The notes beneath the pieces were generated by a model, which did no database searches, was not told where the DNA came from, and saw only the letters and a list, made by a program, of their open reading frames with translations. Below are positions 7,733 through 16,366 of a DNA stretch of 64,000 nt, one piece after another. The stretch lies in contig NZ_BLTE01000001.1 of the NCBI RefSeq assembly GCF_013019105.1, positions 248,001 through 312,000 on the forward strand, read 5' to 3'. The stretch comes from Fundidesulfovibrio magnetotacticus (GTDB taxonomy: Bacteria; Desulfobacterota; Desulfovibrionia; Desulfovibrionales; Desulfovibrionaceae). Each line of letters starts with the position of its first letter. Position 1 is the stretch's first letter. The position numbers and the translations under genes were made by a program.

Positions 7733-8212
7733 TTATTTCTTCTTGATGGTTCCCATCTCGATCATCAGGCCGTCCGCGCCAAGGTTCAAGTGCAGGCCCT
7801 TGGACTTGCCCTTGAGCTTGAGCACCACGCCGTTGGTGTTCTCCAGCCACTGATGCCCCTTGCCGTCGCCCACGGCGTAGCCGGCGCGCGCCTGGAAGTA
7901 GGCCCCGGGGAAGTCCTCGATGCGCTGGAGGTTGTAGACCTCGCCGGAGGCCGACACCTTGGACACGCCGATGCCGCCCACGCCCAGCCCGCCGGTCTTG
8001 AAGGCGTAGCGTTTGCCCCGGAACATCAGCGTCCCGTTGCCCCCGCTGGCCGAAAGCAGGAAGCCGCCCTGTCCGTATTCCATGCTGATGGTGCCCGAAG
8101 GTGCGCCCGGCCCCTCATGGGGGGTCTTCTCGGCCGCAAGGGCCGGGGCCGCCGTGAGGATGAGGGCCAGGGCCGCATGCCGCGCCAGCCTGAAGATCGT
8201 CGCCGTGTTCAT
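7733..8212 (-). CDS. Secreted glycine-rich protein, paralogue of the upstream gene
   Basis: 159 residues with a clear Sec signal peptide (hydrophobic 8-25, cut near ALAAE). The mature part is glycine-rich and beta-like. It shares a colinear pattern with the neighbouring 8209-8712 protein: G(T/R)xSM..G.G..LSxxGG.G.L.(F/Y).G..Y.FK.GG.G.G..GVSKV.A.GEV..L.R.EDF.GAY. ATG 8212 overlaps the stop of the upstream gene by 4 nt (ATGA), so the two are coupled. The pattern suggests a small outer-membrane or periplasmic protein; I do not know a named family. It ends in a lysine triplet. Confidence 0.8.
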   Translation of the reverse strand: MNTATIFRLARHAALALILTAAPALAAEKTPHEGPGAPSGTISMEYGQGGFLLSASGGNGTLMFRGKRYAFKTGGLGVGGIGVSKVSASGEVYNLQRIEDFPGAYFQARAGYAVGDGKGHQWLENTNGVVLKLKGKSKGLHLNLGADGLMIEMGTIKKK

Positions 8213-8712
8213 GGATTCTCCCTTGTGAGCGTCTCGCCGTTCTGTTTTCCCGCCTGCGTTCCCTGCCGGATTTCCCCCCACTGGATCAACAGCCCCTCGC
8301 CGGCCGCGGCCAGGGACACGCCCTTCACGACGGAGCGCAGCCGCAGGGTCACGCCCTTGGTGTTGCGCAGCCACAGGACGCCCTTGCCGTCCCCGAAGGA
8401 GTAGTCCGCGCCGCCCTGGGCGTAGGCCCCGGTAAAATCCTCGACGCGCTTGAGGTCGAACACCTCGCCCTCGGCCTCCACCTTGCTGACGCCGAGTAGC
8501 CCCAGGCCCATGCCGCCCACCTTGAAGGGGTATTCCTGCCCCTGGTAGGTGAGCGCGCCCGAGCCGCCGGTGATGCTCACGATCATGGCCCCGCGCCCGA
8601 CGCTCATGCGCACCGTGCCGGAACTCTCCGCATGGCCCTCCTGGGCGGCGGCCGAAGCGGCCTGGCAGGCCAGCCCCAGAGCCAGGGCCAGGATGAGGAC
8701 GATTCTTCGCAT
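8209..8712 (-). CDS. Secreted protein, tandem paralogue
   Basis: 167 residues from ATG 8712 (a start 10 codons upstream exists, but would put the signal peptide off the N-terminus). Signal peptide 1-22 with an AAA-type cut. The mature domain is about 40-45% identical by eye to the next protein over about 110 residues, including GVSKV, the GEV..L.R(V/I)EDF.GAY segment and the DGKG motif before W. It carries an extra polar tail (QGTQAGKQNGETLTRENP). GGAGG precedes the start. Function unknown; the pair arose by tandem duplication. Confidence 0.8.
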   Translation of the reverse strand: MRRIVLILALALGLACQAASAAAQEGHAESSGTVRMSVGRGAMIVSITGGSGALTYQGQEYPFKVGGMGLGLLGVSKVEAEGEVFDLKRVEDFTGAYAQGGADYSFGDGKGVLWLRNTKGVTLRLRSVVKGVSLAAAGEGLLIQWGEIRQGTQAGKQNGETLTRENP

Positions 8713-8793
8713 CGCCTGGATACCTCCACGGTTTCCCCGCAAGGGGTTTCGGGTTCCCTACACCAATCCGGGGCCGGGCAAAAGCCCGGGGCG

Positions 8794-9924
8794 TCAGGGA
8801 AAGAGGAAGCGCCCGATGATCAGGTTGGAGACAAGCATGCCCTGGCGCGTCAGGCGAAGCGTCCCGTCCTTGATGCGGATGAGGTCCTTCTGGCGCAGCG
8901 CGCCCAGGAGCTTGGCCTCGGTCCCGGCCAGGTCGCGCCCGGTGAGGCGGCGGTAGTCCGCCAGGCGCATGCCCCGGGAGGTGCGCAGCGCCAGCATGAG
9001 AAGCTCGCGGGCGCGCACCTGGGGGTCCAGGGTTTCGGCGTCTCGGCCCCAGGCCTTGTCCCGGGCCGCCTGCACGTAGTCGGACACCGCGCGGGGGTTC
9101 TCCCAGCGCCTGCCCTGGAGGGTGGAAACCGCCGAAGGCCCCAGGCCCAGGTAGTCCTTTCCTTCCCAATAGCCCTGGTTGTGGCGCGAGGCGAAGCCCA
9201 TGCGCGCGAAGTTGCTGATTTCGTAGTGCAGGAAGCCCTGCTCCTCCAGAAAGTCGCCGCCCTGCACGTACATCCTGGCGGCCTCGTCCTCGCCGACCGG
9301 GGCCATGGCCCCGGCCTCCACGGCCTCGGCCAGGGGCGTGCCCGGCTCCAGGGTGAGCCCGTAGGCCGAGATGTGGTCCGGCCCCAGGCGCACGGCGGCC
9401 TTGAGGTTCTCCATCCAGAAGCGCAGGCGCTGGCCGGGCAGGCCCCAGATGAGGTCCACCGAGAGGTTGGGCAGGCCCTGGGCGCGCAGGCGCTGCACGG
9501 CGGTGTGCACGTCGGCCAGGGTGTGGGGGCGCCCCAGCAGGGCCAGCTCCTCGCCCTGCAGGGACTGCACGCCCAGCGACACCCGGTTCACCCCGGCCTC
9601 GCGCCACAGGCGCATGAGGTCGGTGTCGCGGGCGGAGTCCGGGTTGGCCTCCAGCGTGAACTCGATGTCCGCCGGAATGTTGAAGTGGCGCTTGAGGGAT
9701 TCCATGAGCCGGTCGAAGGCCCAGGCGGGCATGAGGCTCGGCGTGCCCCCGCCCAGGTAGACGGTCTCCACCTCGGGGCGGCCCAGAATCCTGCCGTAGT
9801 GGGCGGCCTCGGCGGCCACGGCCCGACCCCAGGACTCCAGGGCGTCCATGTCCAGGGGCTGGGAGGCGAAGGCGCAGTAGCGACACTTGGCCGCGCAGAA
9901 GGGCACGTGGACGTAGAGGAGCAT
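8794..9924 (-). CDS. hemW: Radical SAM HemW-like protein
   Basis: 376 residues. CAAKCRYC (10-17) is the radical SAM CX3CX2C motif with the aromatic residue between cysteines 2 and 3; the GGGTPS glycine motif follows at about 53-58. The C-terminal HemW/HemN domain is present (NPRAVSDYVQAA, LMLALRTSRGMRL). HemW-type proteins bind haem and act as haem chaperones for haem proteins; older annotation as oxygen-independent coproporphyrinogen oxidase is usually wrong because the extra HemN cysteine is missing. It follows queH by 4 nt in the same direction, so they share a transcript. Confidence 0.9.
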   Translation of the reverse strand: MLLYVHVPFCAAKCRYCAFASQPLDMDALESWGRAVAAEAAHYGRILGRPEVETVYLGGGTPSLMPAWAFDRLMESLKRHFNIPADIEFTLEANPDSARDTDLMRLWREAGVNRVSLGVQSLQGEELALLGRPHTLADVHTAVQRLRAQGLPNLSVDLIWGLPGQRLRFWMENLKAAVRLGPDHISAYGLTLEPGTPLAEAVEAGAMAPVGEDEAARMYVQGGDFLEEQGFLHYEISNFARMGFASRHNQGYWEGKDYLGLGPSAVSTLQGRRWENPRAVSDYVQAARDKAWGRDAETLDPQVRARELLMLALRTSRGMRLADYRRLTGRDLAGTEAKLLGALRQKDLIRIKDGTLRLTRQGMLVSNLIIGRFLFP

Positions 9925-9928
9925 GGGC

Positions 9929-10528
9929 CTAGCGCGGGTTCACGCCCCCGCAGGCAGGCCCTGCGCCGGGATAGCCCGCCGACAAGGGCAGGCGGCGCAA
10001 TTTCTTCACGTAACGCTCGAATTCCGAGTGCACGCAGCCGCAGTAGGGCTGGCGGTAGAGCCCCCACTCCCGGGCGAGGCGCTGGCCCTCGTCCCAGCCG
10101 GGGCGGAAGTCCTCGTAGTGAAAGGGCACGCCGTGCACGCGCGCGGCCTCCTCACCGGCGGCGCGGATGGCCTCGTGGTCCTGGTAGCGGCTGTAGAGGA
10201 GCGTGGTGGTGAAGGCCCCGGCCCCCAGGCGTCGGGCCTCGCGCGCCGTGCGCTCCAGGCGCAGGGCATGGCATAGGGGGCAGCGCTCCTTCTCGCGGAA
10301 GGTGGTCAGGCGCAGGAAGGAGGCTGGGTCGTGCCCGGAGTGGTCGAAGTCAACGGGCGTGCCCAGGCGCGCCGCCACCTGCTCCAGGGCTTCGGCGCGG
10401 CGCAGGTATTCGCCCAGGGGGTGGATGTTGGGGTTGTGGAAGAACCCCCTGGGGGACAGCCCCCTCTCCATAAGGCCCGTGAACACCGTGATGGAACACG
10501 GGCCGCAACAGGCGTGGACCAGCAGCAC
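9929..10528 (-). CDS. queH: Epoxyqueuosine reductase QueH
   Basis: 199 residues of the QueH (former DUF208) family, which performs the last step of queuosine synthesis in tRNA: epoxyqueuosine to queuosine. The cysteine groups HACCGPC (5-11), CPLCHALR and YCGCVHSEF bind the [4Fe-4S] cluster and second metal of the family. Size matches the family. It lies 3 nt downstream of the RNase E/G gene and 4 nt upstream of hemW, so the three genes form one operon. Confidence 0.92.
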   Translation of the reverse strand: MLLVHACCGPCSITVFTGLMERGLSPRGFFHNPNIHPLGEYLRRAEALEQVAARLGTPVDFDHSGHDPASFLRLTTFREKERCPLCHALRLERTAREARRLGAGAFTTTLLYSRYQDHEAIRAAGEEAARVHGVPFHYEDFRPGWDEGQRLAREWGLYRQPYCGCVHSEFERYVKKLRRLPLSAGYPGAGPACGGVNPR

Positions 10529-10531
10529 GCC

Positions 10532-11986
10532 CTATTCCGTGAGCACGTGGATGGCCTTGCCGTACTGCTCTTCCAGGGCCGCGAGCCTGCCCCGCTTCTG
10601 GTTGAGCAGATAGAAGGCCAGCTCCGCGGAGGTGCGCCAGGTGATGGAGTCGCCCGAACCCGAACGGCGGATCAGGCGGTAAAGCTCCCGCAGCGACTGG
10701 GTGGCCTGCCACTCCAGGTTGCGCCGCGAGCCCGAGCCCTGGCAGATCGGGCAGACCTCCGTGGAAACCGACATGGCCGAAGAGCCCATGCGCTGGCGCA
10801 CGATCTCCATGAGTCCGAAGCGCGAGATCTTGCCCACGTCGTGGCGGGCGCGGTCGCCCTTCATGGCGTTTTTCATGGCCTTTTCCACTTCGGCCACGTG
10901 CTTGCGGTCCTTGAGCTCGATGAAGTCCACCACCACCTGGCCGCCGATGTCGCGCAGCCGGAGCTGGTTGGCAACCTCTGCGGCGGCCTCCATGTTGGTC
11001 TTGAGGGCCATTTCCTTGAAGTTGGTCTCGCCGCCGATCTTGCCGGAGTTCACGTCCACGGCGGTGAGGGCCTCGGTGTGGTCGATCACCAGGCGTCCGC
11101 CGGAGGGCAGGATCACCTCGCGGCCGTGCAGCTGCTCGATCTGCTTGCGCAGGGAGAAGCGCTCCCACATGGAGTGCTCGGGGTCGTTGTGCTGGCGCAC
11201 CAGGCCCTGGCGGCGCGGGAAGACCAGGGCGGCCATCTCGGAGACGCGCTCGGCGGTCTCCTTGTCGTCCACCCAGACCTCGGCCACGTCGTCGGTGAGG
11301 TAGTCGCGCACGGCGCGGGCGGAGAGGTCGGGCTCCTGGTAGATCATGGCCGGGGTGGCCACGCTGGCCCCCTTGGCGCGCACCTCTTTCCAGAGGCGCT
11401 TGAGGTAGCTCACGTCGCGCTCCAGGGCGGCCTTGGACTGCCCGATGGAGGCCGTGCGCACGATGATGCCGATGCCCTCGTCGAGCTTCACTCCGGAGGC
11501 GATCTCCTTGAGGCGCTTGCGCTCCTCGTCGTCCTCCACCTTGCGCGAGATGCCTTTCTGTTCGCGCCCGGGCGTGAGCACGAAGTAGCGCCCCGGCAGC
11601 GAGAGGTAGCTGGTGACGAAGGCCCCCTTGTTGCCCGTGGGTTCCTTCACCACCTGCACCAACACCTCCTGGCCCTTCTTGAGCACCTTCTGGATGGGCG
11701 GGTACTTGCCTTTGTGGCCCGTGGCGTCCTCCAGGTAGTATTCGGGATGCACTTCGTCGATCTGCAGGAAGCCGTTGCGTTCGGCCCCGTAGTTGATGAA
11801 GGCGGCCTGGAGGGATGGATCGACGTTGTGGATGCGGCCCTTGTAGATGTTGCCGCGCGTCTTGGCCTGGTGGGTCATCTCCACGTAGTATTCGTGGAGC
11901 GCCCCGTCCACCGTGACAGCCACCTCCACCTCTTCTCCGGGAAGGACGGAGATGAACATCTTGTGTCTGCGTTTCTTCGCAGCCAT
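10532..11986 (-). CDS. Ribonuclease E/G family endonuclease
   Basis: 484 residues, close to RNase G length and lacking the long degradosome-scaffold tail of E. coli RNase E. An S1-like RNA-binding domain (about 35-130) has the GNIYKGRIHNVDPSLQAAFI pattern. It is followed by the catalytic region with the Mg-binding aspartates in LTAVDVNSG and VVVDFIELKD, and the zinc-link CPICQGSG near residue 410 that holds the tetramer. It cuts single-stranded RNA near 5' monophosphates in rRNA and mRNA processing. ATG 11986 follows AAAGGAG. The leader upstream has two strong hairpins (12041-12058 and 12068-12086), which could be its own cleavage-control sites. Confidence 0.93.
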   Translation of the reverse strand: MAAKKRRHKMFISVLPGEEVEVAVTVDGALHEYYVEMTHQAKTRGNIYKGRIHNVDPSLQAAFINYGAERNGFLQIDEVHPEYYLEDATGHKGKYPPIQKVLKKGQEVLVQVVKEPTGNKGAFVTSYLSLPGRYFVLTPGREQKGISRKVEDDEERKRLKEIASGVKLDEGIGIIVRTASIGQSKAALERDVSYLKRLWKEVRAKGASVATPAMIYQEPDLSARAVRDYLTDDVAEVWVDDKETAERVSEMAALVFPRRQGLVRQHNDPEHSMWERFSLRKQIEQLHGREVILPSGGRLVIDHTEALTAVDVNSGKIGGETNFKEMALKTNMEAAAEVANQLRLRDIGGQVVVDFIELKDRKHVAEVEKAMKNAMKGDRARHDVGKISRFGLMEIVRQRMGSSAMSVSTEVCPICQGSGSRRNLEWQATQSLRELYRLIRRSGSGDSITWRTSAELAFYLLNQKRGRLAALEEQYGKAIHVLTE

Positions 11987-12040
11987 GAAAGCTCCTTTCC
12001 GGACTGCCCGCGCGGCCGCGATCGGGCGCGGCGCTTCGGG

Positions 12041-12086
12041 GCGGCCCCTCGGGGCCGCTGGTCCGGCGACGCCCGGATCGGGCGTC
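12041..12086 (-). promoter_or_regulatory. Two hairpins in the 5' leader of the RNase E/G gene
   Basis: Perfect stems at 12041-12058 (GCGGCCCC/GGGGCCGC) and 12068-12086 (GACGCCCG/CGGGCGTC, 3-nt loop), in the 176 nt between the radical SAM gene and the RNase gene. They could end the upstream transcript or act as a structured leader, as in E. coli rne where the 5' UTR mediates autoregulation. Neither has a T-tract. Confidence 0.35.
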
Positions 12087-12162
12087 CGTTGACGCCGGGC
12101 GGGCGAATGGCCCCACGCGCCGGCGCGGTTGAAAGACGAAAAAAGTCCGGACCTTCCGGCTG

Positions 12163-13140
12163 TCAGCGTCCGACGCGGGAGAAAAACGTCTCGCCGCCCA
12201 GGGTCACGGCCTTCACCAGGCCGCGCGCCGAAAGGTCGTCCAGTAAATTTGCCAGGTCCGCTTCCCCCGCGCCCAGGGCCGACGCCAGCGACGATGCCGT
12301 CTGGGGCCTGCGGGCAAGGGAATCGAGGACCCTCATGCCAAGGGCCTCTAAACGCCGGGAGCCCTCGTTGTCCAGTGGCGGCGCGAACTGCGCCGATTTT
12401 TCCGGCCCGGCCGCCAGGGGCCGCGCCTCCCCGCATAGGGCCTCGCGGAAGCGGGCCAGGGTGGCTGGGGAAGCGGGCAGGGCCTGGGGATAGGCCCCGG
12501 GACGGCTCATGGTGGTCACGTCCACGCGGTCGGGGGCCAACTCGGCCGTGAAGGCCTCCAGGCGCGCAAGGTTCTCGGACGAATCGTTCATGCCGGCCAG
12601 CAGGAGCACTTCCAGAAAGAGCTTGCCCGCGAACTGGCGGCGGAACGTGAGGAGCCCCCTGCGGATGTCCATAAGCGAAGCGCCCGGCAGCGGGCGGTTC
12701 ACCTGGAGGAACTCCGAGGGCATCAGGCTGTCCATGGAGGGCAGCACCATGTCGGCCAGGCAGAGGTCGCGGCGCACGTCGGGGTCGGCCATGAGGCTCG
12801 AATTGGTGAGCACGGCCACGGGGGTTCCCGGGCAGAGCTCGCGCACGCCTTCGATGATCTGCCCCATGTCGGTGTTCAGGGTGGGCTCGCCCATGCCGCC
12901 CAGGGTGACCACCTCGAAGGGCGGGTGCGGCTCGAAGAGCCAGGCCGCCAGTTCGCCCAGGAGCCTGGCGGCGGGCACGTAGGGACGCCTGGCCGCCGTG
13001 AGGGCGCGCGTGGCCCCGGCTTCGCAGTAGAGGCAGTCGAAGGTGCAGATCTTGGCCCCGAGAAGGTCGAGCCCCAGCGACGCGCCGAGGCGGCCGGAGC
13101 GCACCGGGCCGAAGACGAGGCCCTGCGATTCAGCTCTCAC
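12163..13140 (-). CDS. Radical SAM protein with C-terminal winged-helix-like region
   Basis: 325 residues from GTG 13140, which has GGAGG at 7-nt spacing; a 20-codon upstream extension is possible but lacks conservation character. The motif CTFDCLYC lies at about 33-40, with a GGMGEP glycine motif and the core TIM barrel after it. The last 70 residues (RRLEALGMRVLDSLARRPQTASSLASALG) look like a winged helix. It resembles wyosine-type/molybdenum-cofactor-like radical SAM proteins of Deltaproteobacteria whose substrate is unknown. The gene is divergent from trmI. Confidence 0.8.
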   Translation of the reverse strand: MRAESQGLVFGPVRSGRLGASLGLDLLGAKICTFDCLYCEAGATRALTAARRPYVPAARLLGELAAWLFEPHPPFEVVTLGGMGEPTLNTDMGQIIEGVRELCPGTPVAVLTNSSLMADPDVRRDLCLADMVLPSMDSLMPSEFLQVNRPLPGASLMDIRRGLLTFRRQFAGKLFLEVLLLAGMNDSSENLARLEAFTAELAPDRVDVTTMSRPGAYPQALPASPATLARFREALCGEARPLAAGPEKSAQFAPPLDNEGSRRLEALGMRVLDSLARRPQTASSLASALGAGEADLANLLDDLSARGLVKAVTLGGETFFSRVGR

Positions 13141-13223
13141 GGGAGGTCCTCCGCTTGACAGGGACGGCCGAGGGGGACACAGTGGCGCGCTTTGCCACAC
13201 GATGAAGAAGGAATATTTCCGGC

Positions 13224-14159
13224 ATGATCCAAACCGGTGAATTGGTACTGCTCATAAGCCCCGAGGGCAAGCGCTATCTTCGGCCCCTGGACCCCGCCCA
13301 GGCCTTCCACACCCAGGAGGGCCTGCTCAAGATGGACGAGGTGGCCCTGGCCGGGTTCGGAGCCTGCGTGCGCACCCACAAGGGACACCCCTACCGCATC
13401 CTCAAGCCCACCCTGCACGACTGCATCAAGGGCGTGAAGCGCCTGACCACCATCATGTACCCCAAGGAGATCGGCTACGTGCTGCTCAAGCTGGGGGCCG
13501 GTCCGGGGCGGCGCATCATCGAGGCGGGCTCCGGCTCGGGGGGGCTCACCACGGCCCTGGCCTGGATGGCCGGGGACACGGGCCGCGTCTACACCTGCGA
13601 GAAGCGCGCCGAGTTCTCCAAGCTCGCCCGCGAAAACCTGGAGCGCAACGGCCTGGCCCAGCGCGTGAGCTTCTTCACCCGCGACGTGAGCGAGGAAGGC
13701 TTCCCCGAGGAGGCCCACGGAGCCGACGCCCTCTTCCTGGACGTGCGCGAGCCCTCGGACTGCCTGGAACATGCCGCCCGGGCCGTCTGCCCCGGAGCGC
13801 CCGTGGGCTTTTTGCTGCCCACCACAAATCAGATTTCCGACCTGCTGCGCGGCCTGGAGACCTCCGAGTTCGACGACGTGGAAGTGCTGGAGATCATGCT
13901 GCGGCGCTACAAGCCAGTGGCCGACCGCCTGCGTCCGGAAGACCGCATGGTGGCCCACACGGGCTTCCTGGTGTTCGCGCGCCACAAGGGCCTGCCCCCC
14001 GAGCCCTGGACGCCCCCCGCCCCCCCAGAATCGGACGCGGCCCCGGGGACGCCCCCCGACAGCGGCACGGAGAGCGGGCCTGAAACCGGACCCGGCCCTG
14101 CCGCCGGAGAGCACGCCGCCCGGGAAGCTTCCGGGGACCGCGCGGATGCCGGTTCATGA
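13224..14159 (+). CDS. trmI: tRNA (adenine-58-N1)-methyltransferase TrmI
   Basis: 311 residues. An N-terminal beta domain (1-70) is followed by a Rossmann SAM-binding domain with IIEAGSGSGGLTTALAWMAG (about 94-113), motif II YTCEKR and the DALFLDVREPSD active-site region. This is the TrmI/Trm61 family, which makes m1A58 in the T-loop of tRNA as a tetramer. The final 55 residues are a proline- and glutamate-rich tail not seen in the core family. The gene is followed by a strong terminator hairpin. Confidence 0.92.
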   Translation: MIQTGELVLLISPEGKRYLRPLDPAQAFHTQEGLLKMDEVALAGFGACVRTHKGHPYRILKPTLHDCIKGVKRLTTIMYPKEIGYVLLKLGAGPGRRIIEAGSGSGGLTTALAWMAGDTGRVYTCEKRAEFSKLARENLERNGLAQRVSFFTRDVSEEGFPEEAHGADALFLDVREPSDCLEHAARAVCPGAPVGFLLPTTNQISDLLRGLETSEFDDVEVLEIMLRRYKPVADRLRPEDRMVAHTGFLVFARHKGLPPEPWTPPAPPESDAAPGTPPDSGTESGPETGPGPAAGEHAAREASGDRADAGS

Positions 14160-14173
14160 ACACCTTTTAATCT

Positions 14174-14207
14174 GGGAATCCCTTCCGCAAAAACGGGAGG
14201 GATTCCC
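14174..14207 (+). terminator. Terminator hairpin after trmI
   Basis: Fourteen-bp stem with one G-T pair (arms 14174-14187 and 14194-14207) and a CAAAAA loop; little T-tract follows. Confidence 0.6.
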
Positions 14208-14360
14208 CGCTGTTATCCCGACACCCCCAGCAATTGGCCCGCAACGTGCCGCACCCGGCGCGGCGCGCCCCTTTGCAGCACCGGGGCAATCTGCTAGCAG
14301 CCGCCGTGGGCGATGCAACGCCAAGCGGCGGCACGCCCAGAAGACGGGGCGCCCCCTTCC

Positions 14361-15110
14361 ATGAAAGAAGCAGTCGAACGCATCGCAAGGCTCTGGCCCT
14401 CCTCCGGCAAGGTGCTCGTCCTGACCGGGGCCGGCATATCAGTCCCCAGCGGCATCCCGGACTTTCGCAGCCCGGGCGGGTTGTGGTCGCGCTACGATCC
14501 CATGCGCGTGGCCACGGCCGAGGCGCTGGCGAACTCCCCCGCCGAGGCCTGGCGCTTCATCCTGGACGCGCGCGACGTGATGGCGGCCGCCCGGCCCAAT
14601 GCGGCCCACGAGGCCCTGGCGGAACTGGAGCGCGCGGGCCTGATTGAGGGCATCGTCACCCAAAACATCGACGGCCTGCACCAGCGGGCCGGATCGTTGA
14701 ACGTGGTGGAATTCCACGGAACCATGTCCGGCTGGCGCTGCAACGGCTGCCAGGCCCCCAAGGACGCGACCCGGGCCATGGAGGTCACGCCGGAGACGGC
14801 CCCCTGGCTCTGCGAGCGCTGCGGCGCGGTGGTGCGCCCGGACGTGGTGTTCTTCGGGGAGCCCATTCCTCTTGACGCCCTCGACAAAAGCGGTCAATTG
14901 GCCTCCGGCGCGGAGCTTGCGCTCATCGTGGGCACCTCCTGCGAGGTGGCCCCGGCCAACGTCCTGCCGCAGCTTGTCCGGCAGCAGGGCGGCCGTCTGG
15001 CCGAGATCAACCTCGCGGCCTCGCGCCTGGCCCCCCTGTGCGACGCCGCCGTCGCGGCCGGGGCCGAGGAGGCCCTGCCCCTGCTGGCCAGGCTCCTGCT
15101 GGACCAATGA
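14361..15110 (+). CDS. Sir2-family NAD-dependent protein deacylase
   Basis: 249 residues from ATG 14361. Sirtuin motifs in order: GAGISVPSGIPDFRSP (about 23-38) for NAD binding, TQNIDGLHQRAG with catalytic H in EFHG (about 119), and the zinc cysteines CNGC and CERC. The YxxR pair that marks CobB-type desuccinylases is not evident in WRFILDAR, so deacetylase or other deacylase activity is more likely. It removes acyl groups from lysines and makes O-acyl-ADP-ribose. It is immediately upstream of tolQ (22 nt) and may be cotranscribed. The RBS is weak. Confidence 0.88.
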   Translation: MKEAVERIARLWPSSGKVLVLTGAGISVPSGIPDFRSPGGLWSRYDPMRVATAEALANSPAEAWRFILDARDVMAAARPNAAHEALAELERAGLIEGIVTQNIDGLHQRAGSLNVVEFHGTMSGWRCNGCQAPKDATRAMEVTPETAPWLCERCGAVVRPDVVFFGEPIPLDALDKSGQLASGAELALIVGTSCEVAPANVLPQLVRQQGGRLAEINLAASRLAPLCDAAVAAGAEEALPLLARLLLDQ

Positions 15111-15132
15111 ACCAAACCACTCAGGTGATCCC

Positions 15133-15888
15133 ATGCTCGACACGCTGACGCCCCAAGGGGGCATCCTGGAAATGCTCATGAAGGCCACTCCCACGGTCAA
15201 GTTCGTCATGGCCGTGCTGGTGTCCATGTCGCTGGCCAGCTGGAGCATCATCTTCATCAAGCTCTTCACGCTCAGTTCCGCCCGCAAGGAAGCCGCGCGC
15301 GACGCGAGGCTCTTCCAGGAATCGGAGAACCTCAAGATGGCCATGCGCGCCGTGAGCCAGAACAAAGCCTCGCCCTGCTACGCCGTGGGGCTTCAGGCCT
15401 TCGAGGAGCTCATGCGCATGGAGGAGGCGGACCTCGAGCCCGCCGAAAAGTCCCGCGTGGCCATGGACAACATCCGCCGCACCCTGCGTCAGGCCGTCTC
15501 CACGGAGCTGGGCATGCTCACCAAGAGCCTGTCGTTTTTGGCCACCTGCGCCAACGCCACGCCCTTCATCGGCCTGTTCGGCACGGTGTGGGGCATCATG
15601 AACTCGTTCCATTCCATCGGCCTGCAGCAGTCCGCCGCGCTGGCCGCCGTGGCCCCCGGCATCTCCGAGGCCCTGGTGGCCACGGCCATCGGCCTGGGCG
15701 TGGCCATCCCCGCCACCCTGGCCTACAACTTCTTCCTGGGCTACATCCGCCACATCGAGCGCGAGCTCATCGGCTTCTCCGGGGCCTTCCTCAACCGCAT
15801 CCAGCGCGAAGTGAGCTGGGCTCCCAAGCAGCCCGCCCGCGCCGAGGCCCCCGCCGCGCCCCGCGCCCGCGCCCGGGAGGACTACTAG
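15133..15888 (+). CDS. tolQ: Tol-Pal system proton channel TolQ
   Basis: 251 residues, start ATG 15133. It has a first membrane span at about 22-45, a cytoplasmic loop, and two further spans (about 140-165 and 180-205) with TPFIGLFGTVWGIMNSF, the MotA/TolQ/ExbB signature. TolQ and TolR use the proton gradient to energise TolA, which pulls Pal and the outer membrane inward at the division site. It is first of tolQRAB, followed 1 nt later by tolR. The C-terminal tail is Ala/Pro/Arg-rich. Confidence 0.95.
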   Translation: MLDTLTPQGGILEMLMKATPTVKFVMAVLVSMSLASWSIIFIKLFTLSSARKEAARDARLFQESENLKMAMRAVSQNKASPCYAVGLQAFEELMRMEEADLEPAEKSRVAMDNIRRTLRQAVSTELGMLTKSLSFLATCANATPFIGLFGTVWGIMNSFHSIGLQQSAALAAVAPGISEALVATAIGLGVAIPATLAYNFFLGYIRHIERELIGFSGAFLNRIQREVSWAPKQPARAEAPAAPRARAREDY

Positions 15889-15889
15889 C

Positions 15890-16336
15890 ATGGGCATGTC
15901 CACCGGAGGGGGCGGCGACGGCTTCCTCGCGGAGATCAACGTCACGCCCTTCGTGGACGTGATGCTCGTCCTGCTCATCATCTTCATGGTCACCGCGCCC
16001 ATGATGACCCAGGGCCTGGAGGTGGACCTGCCCAAGACGCAGACCGTGACCACCCTGCCCGAGACCTCCGAGAACCTCGTACTGACCATCAAGAAGGACG
16101 GCTCGCTCTACCTCGACGAGTACCCCGTCTCCTTCGACGACCTGGCCCAGCACGTGCGTCGGCTGGTCACGGACCAGAAGAAGCTCCTCTTCCTGCGCGC
16201 CGACAAGGACGTGCCCTACGGCACGGTGGTGCGCGTGATGGGCTCGCTCAAGGGCGCGGGCGTGGACAAGCTCGGCATGGTGGCCGAGCCCGAGGCCGTG
16301 AAGGAAGAAAAACCCCAGGGCCGTCCGAAAAAATGA
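15890..16336 (+). CDS. tolR: Tol-Pal system protein TolR
   Basis: 148 residues of the ExbD/TolR family. A single N-terminal membrane span (about 18-40) carries the proton-carrying aspartate in NVTPFVDVMLVLLIIF. A periplasmic domain follows (about 45-140, with FLRADKDVPYGTVV). It forms the proton channel with TolQ. Starts 1 nt after the tolQ stop. Confidence 0.95.
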   Translation: MGMSTGGGGDGFLAEINVTPFVDVMLVLLIIFMVTAPMMTQGLEVDLPKTQTVTTLPETSENLVLTIKKDGSLYLDEYPVSFDDLAQHVRRLVTDQKKLLFLRADKDVPYGTVVRVMGSLKGAGVDKLGMVAEPEAVKEEKPQGRPKK

Positions 16337-16366
16337 TCCACTCCCGGACCTCCGCCTTCTGACGCC

